From the NCBI GenBank assembly GCA_029287515.1, contig JARFQZ010000039.1, positions 1-18,622 of the forward strand: a stretch of DNA of 18,622 nucleotides. Reading direction: 5' to 3'. The position numbers were made by a program, and so were the translations under genes. This document shows positions 1 through 7,319 of the stretch, in pieces (the first letter of the stretch is position 1; each line of letters opens with the position of its first letter). The notes beneath the pieces are model-generated. The model saw nothing but the letters and a program-made list of their open reading frames with translations. It made no database searches and was not told where the DNA came from. This DNA comes from Lysobacterales bacterium (GTDB lineage Bacteria; Pseudomonadota; Gammaproteobacteria; Xanthomonadales; SZUA-36).

Positions 1-36
1 GACCTGGTCAGCGGCCGGGTCCTGCGGGAGGGATGA
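1..36 (+). CDS. tsaC: Partial TsaC/YrdC (threonylcarbamoyl-AMP synthase), C-terminal end only
   Basis: Only the last eleven codons are visible, reading DLVSGRVLREG and ending at TGA 34-36. From memory this aligns without gaps to the C-terminus of E. coli TsaC (DALTGELFRQG), including the final Arg-x-Gly. TsaC makes threonylcarbamoyl-adenylate for the t6A37 modification of tRNA. tsaC directly upstream of hemF is a familiar arrangement in gammaproteobacteria, which supports the call. The stop lies a few bases before the hemF start, so the two genes are probably co-transcribed. The evidence is short, hence the moderate confidence; the gene body lies outside the window. Confidence 0.6.
   Translation, partial: DLVSGRVLREG
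26..32 (+). promoter_or_regulatory. Ribosome binding site of hemF, decides the start
   Basis: GGGAGGG directly abuts the ATG at 33 but sits nine bases before the ATG at 42. The spacing favours 42 as the hemF start. The ATG at 33 overlaps the tsaC stop (ATGA 33-36) and would add only three residues. Confidence 0.6.
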
Positions 37-41
37 TAGTG

Positions 42-995
42 ATGCAGAAAGCAGCGCTTGCGACCGATGAGGTTAAAAGCTATCTGCTCGGGCTACAGGA
101 CCGGATCTGCCTGGCGCTCGAGGCCGGGGATGGCGAAGGGAAGTTTCTCCTGGACAGTTGGTCCAGGGACGACAAAGAGTCCTTACACGATGGGCCGGTG
201 CTCGGCGGCGGGGGCCGCAGCAAGGTGCTGATGGAAGGGGCCGTATTCGAACAGGCCGGCGTTAATTTCTCCCATGTCACGGGAGAAAGCCTTCCGCCGT
301 CCGCCACTGCGGTAAGGCCTGAACTGGCGGGACGAAGTTTCGAGGCGCTGGGCGTATCGCTGGTCATTCACCCGAAAAACCCCCATGTTCCCACTTCGCA
401 TGCCAATGTGCGCTTTTTTATTGCGGAAAAAGAGGGAGAAGCGCCGGTCTGGTGGTTTGGGGGTGGTTATGACCTGACGCCTTATTACCCGGTTCTGGAG
501 GATGTTGTGGCGTGGCACCGCACCGCAGAAGCCGCTTGCCGGCCTTTTGGCGAGGATGTTTATCCGCGTTTCAAGGACTGGTGCGACCGTTATTTCTACC
601 TGAAACACCGGGCCGAGGCACGAGGTGTCGGCGGGCTGTTTTTCGACGACTTGAACGAGTGGGGCTTTGAGAAGAGTTTCGGGTTTCTAAAAGCGGTGGG
701 TGACAGCTACCTGGATGCCTACCTGCCCCTGGTGAAGCGCAGAAAAGACCAGCCCTGGACCAAAAAGCAACGCGAATTCCAGCTTTATCGGCGAGGCCGG
801 TACGTGGAGTTCAACCTTGTATACGATCGCGGCACTCTGTTCGGTCTTCAGTCGGGCGGCAGGACCGAGTCTATCCTGATGTCTCTCCCGCCACTGGTTT
901 CGTGGCGTTACAACTGGCAGCCTGAACCGGGTTCCGAGGAAGCGGTTCTTTATGAATTCCTGTCCCCCAGGGACTGGCTCGGTCACCAGAGGTAA
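42..995 (+). CDS. hemF: Oxygen-dependent coproporphyrinogen III oxidase HemF
   Basis: HemF converts coproporphyrinogen III to protoporphyrinogen IX by two oxidative decarboxylations using O2, in the cytoplasm, late in heme synthesis. The 317-residue product is collinear with E. coli HemF over its whole length. Visible family blocks are GGGGRSKVL (55-63), VFEQAGVNFSHV (68-79), PTSHANVRFF (117-126), WWFGGGYDLTP (137-147), LFFDDLN (199-205) and the C-terminal YRRGRYVEFNLVYDRGTLFG (249-268) with GGRTESILMSLPP. The start at 42 is chosen from ribosome-site spacing; 33 is the alternative. It follows tsaC closely and its last 13 bases overlap the convergent NTF2-like gene. Its presence implies aerobic heme synthesis; no oxygen-independent HemN is in the window. 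A slightly longer segment around residues 41-55 than in E. coli HemF is the only oddity. Confidence 0.97.
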   Translation: MQKAALATDEVKSYLLGLQDRICLALEAGDGEGKFLLDSWSRDDKESLHDGPVLGGGGRSKVLMEGAVFEQAGVNFSHVTGESLPPSATAVRPELAGRSFEALGVSLVIHPKNPHVPTSHANVRFFIAEKEGEAPVWWFGGGYDLTPYYPVLEDVVAWHRTAEAACRPFGEDVYPRFKDWCDRYFYLKHRAEARGVGGLFFDDLNEWGFEKSFGFLKAVGDSYLDAYLPLVKRRKDQPWTKKQREFQLYRRGRYVEFNLVYDRGTLFGLQSGGRTESILMSLPPLVSWRYNWQPEPGSEEAVLYEFLSPRDWLGHQR

Positions 996-1006
996 GGCAG
1001 GAATTC
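954..1006. terminator. Inverted repeat across the hemF / NTF2-like convergent junction
   Basis: GAATTCCTG (954-962) and CAGGAATTC (998-1006) are a perfect 9-base inverted repeat enclosing both stop codons. A smaller stem, GTCCC (962-966) with GGGAC (970-974), sits just inside. The 35-base loop and lack of a T-run make an intrinsic terminator doubtful. It could protect or end both converging transcripts. Function is inferred only. Confidence 0.3.
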
Positions 1007-1462
1007 CTCCGGTATCGGATTGTCCCTGGTTTCGTTGTCCCACATGACGGTGACGATCCACCAGCGGTCATCCTTGTGTAACAGCTGGATGCTGTTGATG
1101 CCTCGCGCAATCGGTTCACCGTCTTCGGTGTTCCTGGCTTCGTACGTGCTGAAAGCCTGCACCAGGTTTCCATAGCGATTCATCTGGCGCATGATTTCTA
1201 TCTCGTAGAAGTCATTTTCAGCCAGGAAAGGTTCCGCGTCTTCAATCCATTCTTCGAGACTCAGGATTTGAAGTTCGCCTTCCTTGTGAATCCTTTTGCC
1301 GATGGGAATAAGGCGAGCGCCATCCAGGAAAAGACTTCTCTCGCGGTACCAGTTGCGTTTTCCGGCCGGACCCGAAATGGTGTCATACATCGCCTTGATG
1401 ATGGCATCAGGTGTGGCGACGTCTTCGGGCCTTGGTTTCGCGGTGGTCTTGGTTTCGCTCAT
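983..1462 (-). CDS. NTF2-like (SnoaL/DUF4440-type) protein of unknown function
   Basis: A 159-residue soluble protein with no signal peptide or membrane segment. The pattern suggests the cone-shaped NTF2-like fold: an N-terminal helix with WYRER and LFL near residues 38-46, an acidic helix with LSLEEWIEDAEPF near 67-79, then alternating strands containing YEIEIMRQMNRYGNLVQAFSTYEAR in outline, and a late RWWIVTVMWDNE strand. Such domains serve as small enzymes or ligand-binding modules, and no specific substrate can be read here. A strong ribosome site (AAGGAGAG) precedes the ATG. Its start overlaps the stop of the SGNH hydrolase gene by four bases (ATGA), so the two are translationally coupled and form the end of the polA-led operon. 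Its 3' end overlaps hemF by 13 bases. The fold is inferred from sequence pattern; the function is unknown. Confidence 0.8.
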   Translation of the reverse strand: MSETKTTAKPRPEDVATPDAIIKAMYDTISGPAGKRNWYRERSLFLDGARLIPIGKRIHKEGELQILSLEEWIEDAEPFLAENDFYEIEIMRQMNRYGNLVQAFSTYEARNTEDGEPIARGINSIQLLHKDDRWWIVTVMWDNETRDNPIPEEFLPYLW

Positions 1463-2175
1463 GCTGTTTCTCTCCTTGATTCAGTTAAAGCAAGTTCCCT
1501 GGCCCATAGAGTGCAGGATTCGGCGGAAGGATGGAAGCCGTCCTCGCAAAATCCATGCTCGGCCGGATTGATGCGCGTGGGAATGTGACGTGCGTTCGGG
1601 TGACTTGCGATGAGGGAGGATGCAATCCGGTCCAGGGTGGTTGCGCGCAGGCCCAGGGAAAACCTGAGCGGCTGTGGTGGCAGCGGAAACCGGGACATGG
1701 GCGGCAGGCCGGCGAAAATAATCCTGGCATCGGGAAAGCGCTTGCCCAGGAGGTTCAGCAACTCTTCCAGCCTGGCCCGCCAATAGCGTGTGCTGGTGAG
1801 TCCGGTTACGTTGTTCACGCCCACCGACAGCAAAATCACGTCCGCGGCATACCCTTCTTCCACCGCATCGAGGCAGGTCAGCACATCGTCAACGGTGTTT
1901 CCGGTTTGTCCTTCGATCAACCATTCGACACGCTGGCCCAATTCACCGGCCAACGCACAGGCGAACTGCACGGGAAGGGATTCTTCCACGTGGCCTGTTC
2001 CCACACCGTCTATGATCGAATCGCCCAGGGCGAGCAAGTGCAGCGGTTCGCCTTCACCACACGATCCCCGCCGCTCCCCCGGGGCGCCGGGCAGGCGCAA
2101 GGCCCTGCGACGAAGCCATAATCCCTGCAGGGCAGTTACCGGAAGTAAAAGCCAGAATAGAAAGCGCCGGAACAT
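1459..2175 (-). CDS. SGNH/GDSL-family hydrolase with N-terminal membrane segment
   Basis: A 238-residue protein of the SGNH hydrolase superfamily (esterases, lipases, acyl-hydrolases). Block I is LALGDSI with nucleophile Ser53. Block II glycine is Gly92 in GQTGN, block III is GVNN with Asn121, and block V is DGFHPS with Asp212 and His215, so the catalytic Ser-Asp-His set is complete. Residues about 5-20 are hydrophobic and followed by an Arg-rich stretch (21-27), suggesting a signal anchor or an uncleaved export signal; the hydrolase domain would then face the periplasm or membrane surface. The ATG begins three bases after the polA stop with no evident ribosome site, implying translation coupled to polA. 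It overlaps the downstream NTF2-like gene by four bases. The substrate is unknown; a lysophospholipase or acyl esterase role is possible but unsupported. Confidence 0.88.
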   Translation of the reverse strand: MFRRFLFWLLLPVTALQGLWLRRRALRLPGAPGERRGSCGEGEPLHLLALGDSIIDGVGTGHVEESLPVQFACALAGELGQRVEWLIEGQTGNTVDDVLTCLDAVEEGYAADVILLSVGVNNVTGLTSTRYWRARLEELLNLLGKRFPDARIIFAGLPPMSRFPLPPQPLRFSLGLRATTLDRIASSLIASHPNARHIPTRINPAEHGFCEDGFHPSAESCTLWARELALTESRRETA

Positions 2176-2178
2176 TTT

Positions 2179-4860
2179 CTAGTGAGCCGTATCCCAGTCC
2201 GGCCCGTGACCTGTATCGACGATCAGCGGGACATCGAGTTCCGCCGCGCCCGACATGCGCGCAACGACCTCCTGCCTGACCAGGTCCAGGCGGCCTTTTT
2301 CGACTTCGAACACCAGTTCATCATGAACCTGCATGACGAGCCGGGCGCCTGGCCTGCTTTCTTCAATCCAATGATCCACGCTGATCATGGCCCGTTTGAT
2401 GATGTCAGCGGCGGTACCCTGCATGGGAGCGTTGATGGCTGCCCGCTCAGCGCCCTGCCGTCTCTGCATATTGCCGGCATTGATGTCCGGCAGGTAAAGG
2501 CGCCGGCCGAACAGTGTCTCGACGAATCCGTTTTCCCGGGCCTGCTCCCTCGTCTTTTCCATGAAGGCCTGCACGCCCGGATAGCGCATGAAATAGGTGT
2601 CCATGTAGGCCTGGGCCTCGGCACGTCCGATTTTCAGCTGGCGCGACAATCCGAAGGCCGACATGCCATACATCAGGCCGAAATTGATGGCCTTCGCCGC
2701 CCTGCGGTGGTCGGCATCGACTTTATCGTACGGCACATCGAATACTTCGCTGGCAGTGGCCTGGTGAACATCCACCTCGTCATGGAACGCTTTAAGAAGG
2801 CCTTCGTCGCCAGACAGGTGAGCCATGATCCGCAATTCAATCTGGGAATAATCACTGGCCATGATGACATTTCCCGGCGGCGCCACGAACGCTTCCCTGA
2901 TTTTCCGCCCTTGCGGTGTCCGGATGGGTATGTTCTGCAGATTAGGATCGGACGATGACAGGCGGCCGGTGGCGGCCACCGCCTGGTGATAGGACGTATG
3001 GACACGGCCGGTGTTCGGGTTGATCTGCTGCGGAAGTTTGTCCGTATACGTGGATTTCAGCTTCGACAGCGACCGGTATTCCAGGACCAGGCCGGGCAAC
3101 TCGTAGTCCACGGCCAACTCGTGCAGCACATCTTCTGCAGTCGAGGGCTGCCCCTTTGGCGTTTTACGAATCACCGGAAGTCCGAGTTTTTCGAACAGGA
3201 TCTGCTGTAACTGCTTGGGAGATCCCAGGTTGAAAGGCTGCTCTGCGGCGTCATGGGCCTGCTTTTCGATTTCCAGTATTTGCGCCGACATCTCGTGGCT
3301 TTGCTGAGCAAGCAGGTTACCGTCAATCAGGACGCCTCGTTGCTCCATCCGCGCCAGCACGGGTATCAGGGGTACTTCGATGTCCGTCAATACGGCTGCA
3401 AGGCTTTGCTCTTTCTGGAGCCGCGGCCACAGGTGCTCATGCAACTGCAGTGTGATGTCCGCATCCTCGGCGGCATAGTGGCTGGCTTCTTCGATATTGA
3501 CCTGGCTGAAGGAAATCTGTTTTGCGCCCTTGCCCGCGATATCCTCGTAGTGGGTGGTCTGGCGGCCCAGGTACTTCAGCGCCAGCGAGTCCATGTCGTG
3601 ACGGCTGCCGGTGCTGTTGAATACATAGGACTCCAGCATGGTGTCGAAGGCCACGCCCTGGACGGAAACGTCATACCGCGACAGGACGTTCATGTCGTAC
3701 TTGATGTGCTGGCCGACTTTAGGACGGTCGGGATCTTCCAGTAACGGCTTCAGCTTCCCGATCACTTCATCCCGGTCCAGCTGGGGCTCTACACCGGGAT
3801 AATCGTGCCCGACCGGCAGATAAGCCGCTTGCCCCGCCCGGGTAGAAAAACTCAGGCCTACCAGTTCGGCCTGCATCGGGTCCAGGCTGGTCGTCTCGGT
3901 ATCAAAGGCGATCAAACCGGCGGACTCAAGGTCTCCGATCAAGGCATCGAGCCCGCTCATCGATGTGATCGTCAGGTAGTCGGCTTCGGCCAGGTTTTCA
4001 GAGTTTTCCTCTTCAAATTCCTGCAGCCAGCTGTTGAATTCATAACGCTTCAGGACCTCCAGCAGCGACTGGTTGTCAACCTCCATCCGCTTCAATTTCG
4101 CAGGCTCATAGTCCATATCGAGGTCACGGCGTATGGTCGCCAGGTCTCTCGACAGGGGCAGCTGGTCAAGGGCAGCCCGAAGGTTCTCACCAATCTTGCC
4201 GCCCACTTCGTCGGCGTGTTCGATAACCTGTGCCAGGCTTCCCCACTTGCCGAGCCACTTGGCGGCAGTTTTCGGGCCGCATTTTTCAACGCCCGGGATG
4301 TTGTCGGACTTGTCGCCGGTCAACGCCAGGAAATCCACGATCTGCTCGGGGCTGACGTCGAACTTTTCTTTTACACCTTCGCGGTCCATGTCCGTGTTGG
4401 TCATCGTGTTGGTCAGTGTCGTATGCTCGCTGACCAGTTGCGCCATGTCCTTGTCGCCGGTGGAAATGACACAATCCATACCGGCTTTCTCGGCTTCAAC
4501 GGCCAGGGTGCCGATGACATCGTCCGCCTCGACGCCTTCAACCTGCAGAAGCGGCAGGCCAAGCATTTTTGTGAACTCGAGGATCGTTTCCACCTGCCGG
4601 CGCAACTCAGATGGCATGGGTGGCCGGTTGGCCTTGTACTCGGGGTACATTTCGTGGCGGAAAGTCGGTCCCCTGGCATCGAACACAACGGCAACGTATT
4701 CGGGGTCGGCCTCGTTCAACAGGCGCTTCAGCATGTTGGCGACACCCAGCAGTGCACCCGTGGGTTCTCCACGGCTGTTGGTGAGGTTCGGAAGAGCGTG
4801 GTATGCCCTGTAGAGATAGGAAGAACCGTCGACGAGATACAGGGTGGGTCTGTTGCTCAT
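2179..4860 (-). CDS. polA: DNA polymerase I
   Basis: An 893-residue three-domain Pol I (E. coli has 928). The 5' nuclease occupies roughly 1-290, with LVDGSSYLYRAYHALP at 9-24, EADDVIG at 111-117, STGDKD at 133-138 and TGDKSDNIPG at 181-190. The 3'-5' exonuclease spans about 295-490 and keeps its acidic residues: DTETTS (Asp320, Glu322), Asp389 in KYDMN, and Asp466 in YAAEDAD, so proofreading should be active. The polymerase domain has motif A DYSQIELR (Asp670), motif B RRAAKAINFGLMYG (719-732; Lys723, Phe727, Tyr731) and motif C QVHDELV (844-850; Asp847, Glu848). It fills gaps and removes RNA primers during repair and lagging-strand synthesis. The ribosome site upstream of the ATG is weak (GAAGAAAT). 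It heads an operon with the SGNH hydrolase and NTF2-like genes and is divergent from the DUF2782 gene. Confidence 0.98.
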   Translation of the reverse strand: MSNRPTLYLVDGSSYLYRAYHALPNLTNSRGEPTGALLGVANMLKRLLNEADPEYVAVVFDARGPTFRHEMYPEYKANRPPMPSELRRQVETILEFTKMLGLPLLQVEGVEADDVIGTLAVEAEKAGMDCVISTGDKDMAQLVSEHTTLTNTMTNTDMDREGVKEKFDVSPEQIVDFLALTGDKSDNIPGVEKCGPKTAAKWLGKWGSLAQVIEHADEVGGKIGENLRAALDQLPLSRDLATIRRDLDMDYEPAKLKRMEVDNQSLLEVLKRYEFNSWLQEFEEENSENLAEADYLTITSMSGLDALIGDLESAGLIAFDTETTSLDPMQAELVGLSFSTRAGQAAYLPVGHDYPGVEPQLDRDEVIGKLKPLLEDPDRPKVGQHIKYDMNVLSRYDVSVQGVAFDTMLESYVFNSTGSRHDMDSLALKYLGRQTTHYEDIAGKGAKQISFSQVNIEEASHYAAEDADITLQLHEHLWPRLQKEQSLAAVLTDIEVPLIPVLARMEQRGVLIDGNLLAQQSHEMSAQILEIEKQAHDAAEQPFNLGSPKQLQQILFEKLGLPVIRKTPKGQPSTAEDVLHELAVDYELPGLVLEYRSLSKLKSTYTDKLPQQINPNTGRVHTSYHQAVAATGRLSSSDPNLQNIPIRTPQGRKIREAFVAPPGNVIMASDYSQIELRIMAHLSGDEGLLKAFHDEVDVHQATASEVFDVPYDKVDADHRRAAKAINFGLMYGMSAFGLSRQLKIGRAEAQAYMDTYFMRYPGVQAFMEKTREQARENGFVETLFGRRLYLPDINAGNMQRRQGAERAAINAPMQGTAADIIKRAMISVDHWIEESRPGARLVMQVHDELVFEVEKGRLDLVRQEVVARMSGAAELDVPLIVDTGHGPDWDTAH

Positions 4861-4934
4861 AATTTCTTCGGAATCATTTGTAGGGTTTTCAGGTCTGATA
4901 TTATGAGAGTCTAACTCAGAGGGAGGCCGAGTCG
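4861..4934. promoter_or_regulatory. Divergent promoter region between polA and the DUF2782 gene
   Basis: This 74-base gap separates divergent starts and must hold both promoters unless they lie inside genes. On the + strand, TTTGTA (4877-4882) and TATTAT (4899-4904) are 16 bases apart, and the -10 is preceded by TGA in extended -10 style. GGAGG (4922-4926) lies eight bases before the ATG at 4935. On the - strand I see only an AT-rich core near the same place and no convincing -35 for polA. Confidence 0.4.
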
Positions 4935-5327
4935 ATGAGAATTCTTAATTGCAGTTCAGGGAATTGGACGCCCTGTCTTTTTCTGGTCTTTGCATCGATG
5001 GCACTGTCCGCCCCGCTGATGGCACAGGACGACCTGGAAAAACCACCGCCGATACCGCCTGAGAGCACAGAAGATGTGCCCATCCCGCCGAAGGTGCAGG
5101 AAGAGCAGATAGAGCCAACCGTGACCATTCGCGAAGAAGAAGAGCGCCTGATCGAGGAGTACCGGATGAACGGCCGGCTATACATGGTAAAGGTGACACC
5201 CAAAAAGGGTGGCGTGCCCTACTACTATGTTGACACCAACGGCGATGGAAAGCTGGAACTGGATCCGGATCAGCAGGCGCTGAACCCGGTTCAGCCGGTT
5301 CACTGGAAGGTCATGGAGTGGGATTAG
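4935..5327 (+). CDS. Secreted DUF2782-family protein
   Basis: A 130-residue protein of the uncharacterised gammaproteobacterial DUF2782 family, recognised by YRMNGRLYMVKVTPKKG (76-92), PYYYVDTNGDG (95-105) and the closing PVHWKVMEWD. Residues 1-30 look like a signal peptide with cleavage after LMA, so it is probably periplasmic. Residues 31-65 form a low-complexity Pro/Glu-rich linker. Residues 100-111 read DTNGDGKLELDP, resembling a calcium-binding EF-hand loop at positions 1, 3 and 5 but lacking the usual final Glu. A good ribosome site precedes the ATG. From memory, a DUF2782 gene beside polA also occurs in Pseudomonas. The 3' end overlaps the DctQ gene by ten bases. The role is unknown. 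Confidence 0.85.
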   Translation: MRILNCSSGNWTPCLFLVFASMALSAPLMAQDDLEKPPPIPPESTEDVPIPPKVQEEQIEPTVTIREEEERLIEEYRMNGRLYMVKVTPKKGGVPYYYVDTNGDGKLELDPDQQALNPVQPVHWKVMEWD

Positions 5328-5842
5328 AACAGGCCGCAAATCAGACCGTGCAACAGGACCTGGCAGCCAGGATCATCAGCATTACGGGTCGGGGCGTGGC
5401 ATGGCTGACGCTGTTCATGGTCCTGCTGACCTTTTCCATCGTGGTCATGAGGTATGGTTTCAACCTGGGGTGGATTTGGCTGCAGGAAGGGGTCACCTAC
5501 CTGCACGCCACGGTTTTCATGGTGGCCGCCGCCTGGGCATTTCAGACTGATGACCATGTACGAGTCGACATTTTCTATCGCGGCAACTCGCCCAGGTATA
5601 AAAGCATGGTCAATCTCGCGGGAACCCTGTTGTTCCTGGTGCCGTTCAGCCTGTTTTTGATCATCATCGGCTGGAACTACGTCGCTGCCTCGTGGGAAAC
5701 CATGGAAGCCTCTCGCGAAGCCGGGGGGCTGCCACTGGTCTTTCTCCTCAAGAGCCTCATCCTGGTTCTGCCCGCGTTGCTTTTGTTGCAGTCATGGAGC
5801 ACAGCCCGTTCCTGCATCCGGCAACTCGGTAAAGATGACTGA
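5318..5842 (+). CDS. TRAP transporter small permease subunit (DctQ family), no DctM partner visible
   Basis: A 174-residue membrane protein with four predicted transmembrane segments at about 26-44, 58-75, 98-120 and 137-157. The family signature is clear: WIWLQEGVTYLHATVF (52-67), a conserved cytoplasmic HVRVDIFY (80-87) and the following SPRYK. DctQ subunits pair with a 12-segment DctM subunit and a periplasmic binding protein to take up organic acids or similar solutes by ion symport. Here neither DctM nor a binding protein is adjacent: trmH begins eight bases before the dctQ stop. The start is GTG at 5318, ten bases inside the DUF2782 gene, with GGAAGG at 5305-5310. The reading frame looks intact. 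A partner may be encoded elsewhere, or the protein may have another role. Confidence 0.85.
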   Translation: MGLEQAANQTVQQDLAARIISITGRGVAWLTLFMVLLTFSIVVMRYGFNLGWIWLQEGVTYLHATVFMVAAAWAFQTDDHVRVDIFYRGNSPRYKSMVNLAGTLLFLVPFSLFLIIIGWNYVAASWETMEASREAGGLPLVFLLKSLILVLPALLLLQSWSTARSCIRQLGKDD

Positions 5843-6503
5843 CCAGCGCCGCGAGAAAGTCGATGCGGTGCTGGCAGACAGGCAACCGGATCTGACGGTA
5901 CTGGCCGAACACCTTCACAAGCCCAGGAACTTTTCAGCCATTGTCCGCACTTGCGACGCGGTGGGCATCAACGAAATGCACGCAATTCCCGGGGAGGAGG
6001 GCCTGGCCATTCACTGGAAGACCTCCCAGGGCGCGGAAAAGTGGATGAGGGTGAAGACGCATGAGGACCTGAGCGCTGCCTGTGGTTTTCTCCGGGAGCG
6101 AGGTTTCCAACTGGTTGCTGCTCACTTGTCACCCGGGGCCGTGGATTACCGGGACCTCGATTACACAAAACCCACGGCGCTGGTGGTGGGGACGGAGCTG
6201 TTCGGTGTCAGCGACCAGGCGCTCGAGTTGGCTGACCACCAGGTCAGGATTCCGATGAAGGGAATGACGCAGTCACTCAATGTGTCGGTTGCGTGCGCCA
6301 TTGTGCTTTACGAGGCCATGAGGCAACGGGAACTGGCAGGTATGTATGGCCAGCTGCGTCTTGACCGGGACACCCTGGAGAGTCAGCGTTTTGAGTGGCT
6401 GCACCCGGCAGTGACTCAGTTCTGCCGCGAGCGGGGACTCGAGTACCCGGAGCTGGATGATAATGGGGATGTGATCGGAGACCTACCCAGGGGAACTGCG
6501 TAG
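5835..6503 (+). CDS. trmH: tRNA (guanosine(18)-2'-O)-methyltransferase TrmH
   Basis: A 222-residue SPOUT methyltransferase that 2'-O-methylates G18 in the tRNA D-loop using S-adenosylmethionine. It matches E. coli TrmH from the N-terminus (RQPDLTVLAEHLHKPRN, 16-32) through the three SpoU motifs: motif 1 NFSAIVRTCDAVG (32-44; Asn32 and the likely catalytic Arg38), motif 2 VVGTELFGVS (117-126; Glu121) and motif 3 IPMKGMTQSLNVSVACAI (139-156; Asn149). These form the trefoil-knot SAM site. The C-terminal extension with HPAVTQFCRERGLEYPEL is also TrmH-like. The ATG overlaps the dctQ stop by eight bases, implying coupled translation. The 3' end overlaps convergent aroE by 21 bases. Confidence 0.93.
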   Translation: MTDQRREKVDAVLADRQPDLTVLAEHLHKPRNFSAIVRTCDAVGINEMHAIPGEEGLAIHWKTSQGAEKWMRVKTHEDLSAACGFLRERGFQLVAAHLSPGAVDYRDLDYTKPTALVVGTELFGVSDQALELADHQVRIPMKGMTQSLNVSVACAIVLYEAMRQRELAGMYGQLRLDRDTLESQRFEWLHPAVTQFCRERGLEYPELDDNGDVIGDLPRGTA

Positions 6504-7319
6504 CTGAAGAAGCACTTTAGCAGCATCAGGCACTTTGCCGGTCCACAACTCGAAAGACAAAGCGGCCTGTCCCACCAGCATGCCGAGCCCGTCTGAATAC
6601 CTGAAGCCCAGCTCAGAGCAGGCGTCTCGAAGCGGTAACGCCGCGGCCCCGTAATTCATGTCATAACAGAGCGCGTCCGGCTTCAGCCACTCACCCGACA
6701 GCCTGGGCGCCGAGCCGCTGTGGCCAAGGGAAGTTGCATTGATGAACAGGTCAAAAGGGGCCTGGTTGAACAGCTCTCCGGGTGTGCAGCTTTCCACAGG
6801 GCCCAGGTCGGAATGTGTGCTGGCGAGGCTCCGGGCCCGGTCCAGGCTTCTGTTGGCAATGATCACGGTCTCCGGCCCGCTCGCAACAAGGGCTGCCAGA
6901 ACACTGGCGGCTGCGCCGCCGGCGCCCAACAGGCAAATTCGCGCCCCCTTCAGTTTCGCTGCTGCACCTGCGTTCAGGTCATTGATCAGCCCCATACCGT
7001 CCGTACTGTCGGCAAACCATTCCCCGCCTTCTTCGAATACCAGTGTATTGGCAGCCTGTGCACGATCGGCGCTCTCGCTGCTGTGGTGGGCGAGCTTCAG
7101 GGCATCATGCTTGAAAGGCGCTGTAATGTTGCACCCGCGGCCACCTTGCCGGGCCAGCAGCACGACCTGATCAGTAAACGATTCGCGGGTTGCTTCAATG
7201 GCCCGGTAATCCACGCTGAGCCCGCACTGCTGTGCGAAAGCCCTGTGGATGACGGGCGAAAGTGATTGGGCTACGGGATTGCCAAATACGGCCAGCCTGA
7301 TTACTGGTCCCTGAGCCAC
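6483..7319 (-). CDS. aroE: Shikimate dehydrogenase (NADP+)
   Basis: AroE reduces 3-dehydroshikimate to shikimate with NADPH in aromatic amino-acid synthesis. The 278-residue product shows the substrate domain with VFGNPVAQSLSPVIH (11-25), the catalytic-lysine motif NITAPFK (64-70, Lys70), NTL (91-93) and the partner aspartate in STDGMG (Asp107). The nucleotide domain has GAGGAA (132-137) and the NADP-preferring NRS (156-158). DGLGMLVGQA (243-252) supplies the usual Gln near the substrate. The start is GTG at 7319, inside the last codons of hemB (19-base overlap) and preceded by AGGCGG; no ATG lies between it and the first conserved strand. The 3' end overlaps trmH by 21 bases. It is the last gene of the engB-hemB-aroE transcript. 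Confidence 0.96.
   Translation of the reverse strand: MAQGPVIRLAVFGNPVAQSLSPVIHRAFAQQCGLSVDYRAIEATRESFTDQVVLLARQGGRGCNITAPFKHDALKLAHHSSESADRAQAANTLVFEEGGEWFADSTDGMGLINDLNAGAAAKLKGARICLLGAGGAAASVLAALVASGPETVIIANRSLDRARSLASTHSDLGPVESCTPGELFNQAPFDLFINATSLGHSGSAPRLSGEWLKPDALCYDMNYGAAALPLRDACSELGFRYSDGLGMLVGQAALSFELWTGKVPDAAKVLLQLRSSPG
6503..6521. terminator. Short hairpin at the trmH / aroE convergent junction
   Basis: GCTGAAG (6503-6509) can pair with CTTTAGC (6515-6521), seven pairs with one G-U on the + transcript and a five-base loop. It begins at the last base of the trmH stop and lies in the aroE 3' coding end. No T-run follows, so termination is only a possibility. Confidence 0.25.

Noticed and set aside
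3805..4914. Long open frame (369 codons) on the + strand opposite polA
   Set aside because: It is fully antisense to an unmistakable polA, has no domain pattern and no ribosome site. Long antisense frames are expected in GC-rich coding DNA.
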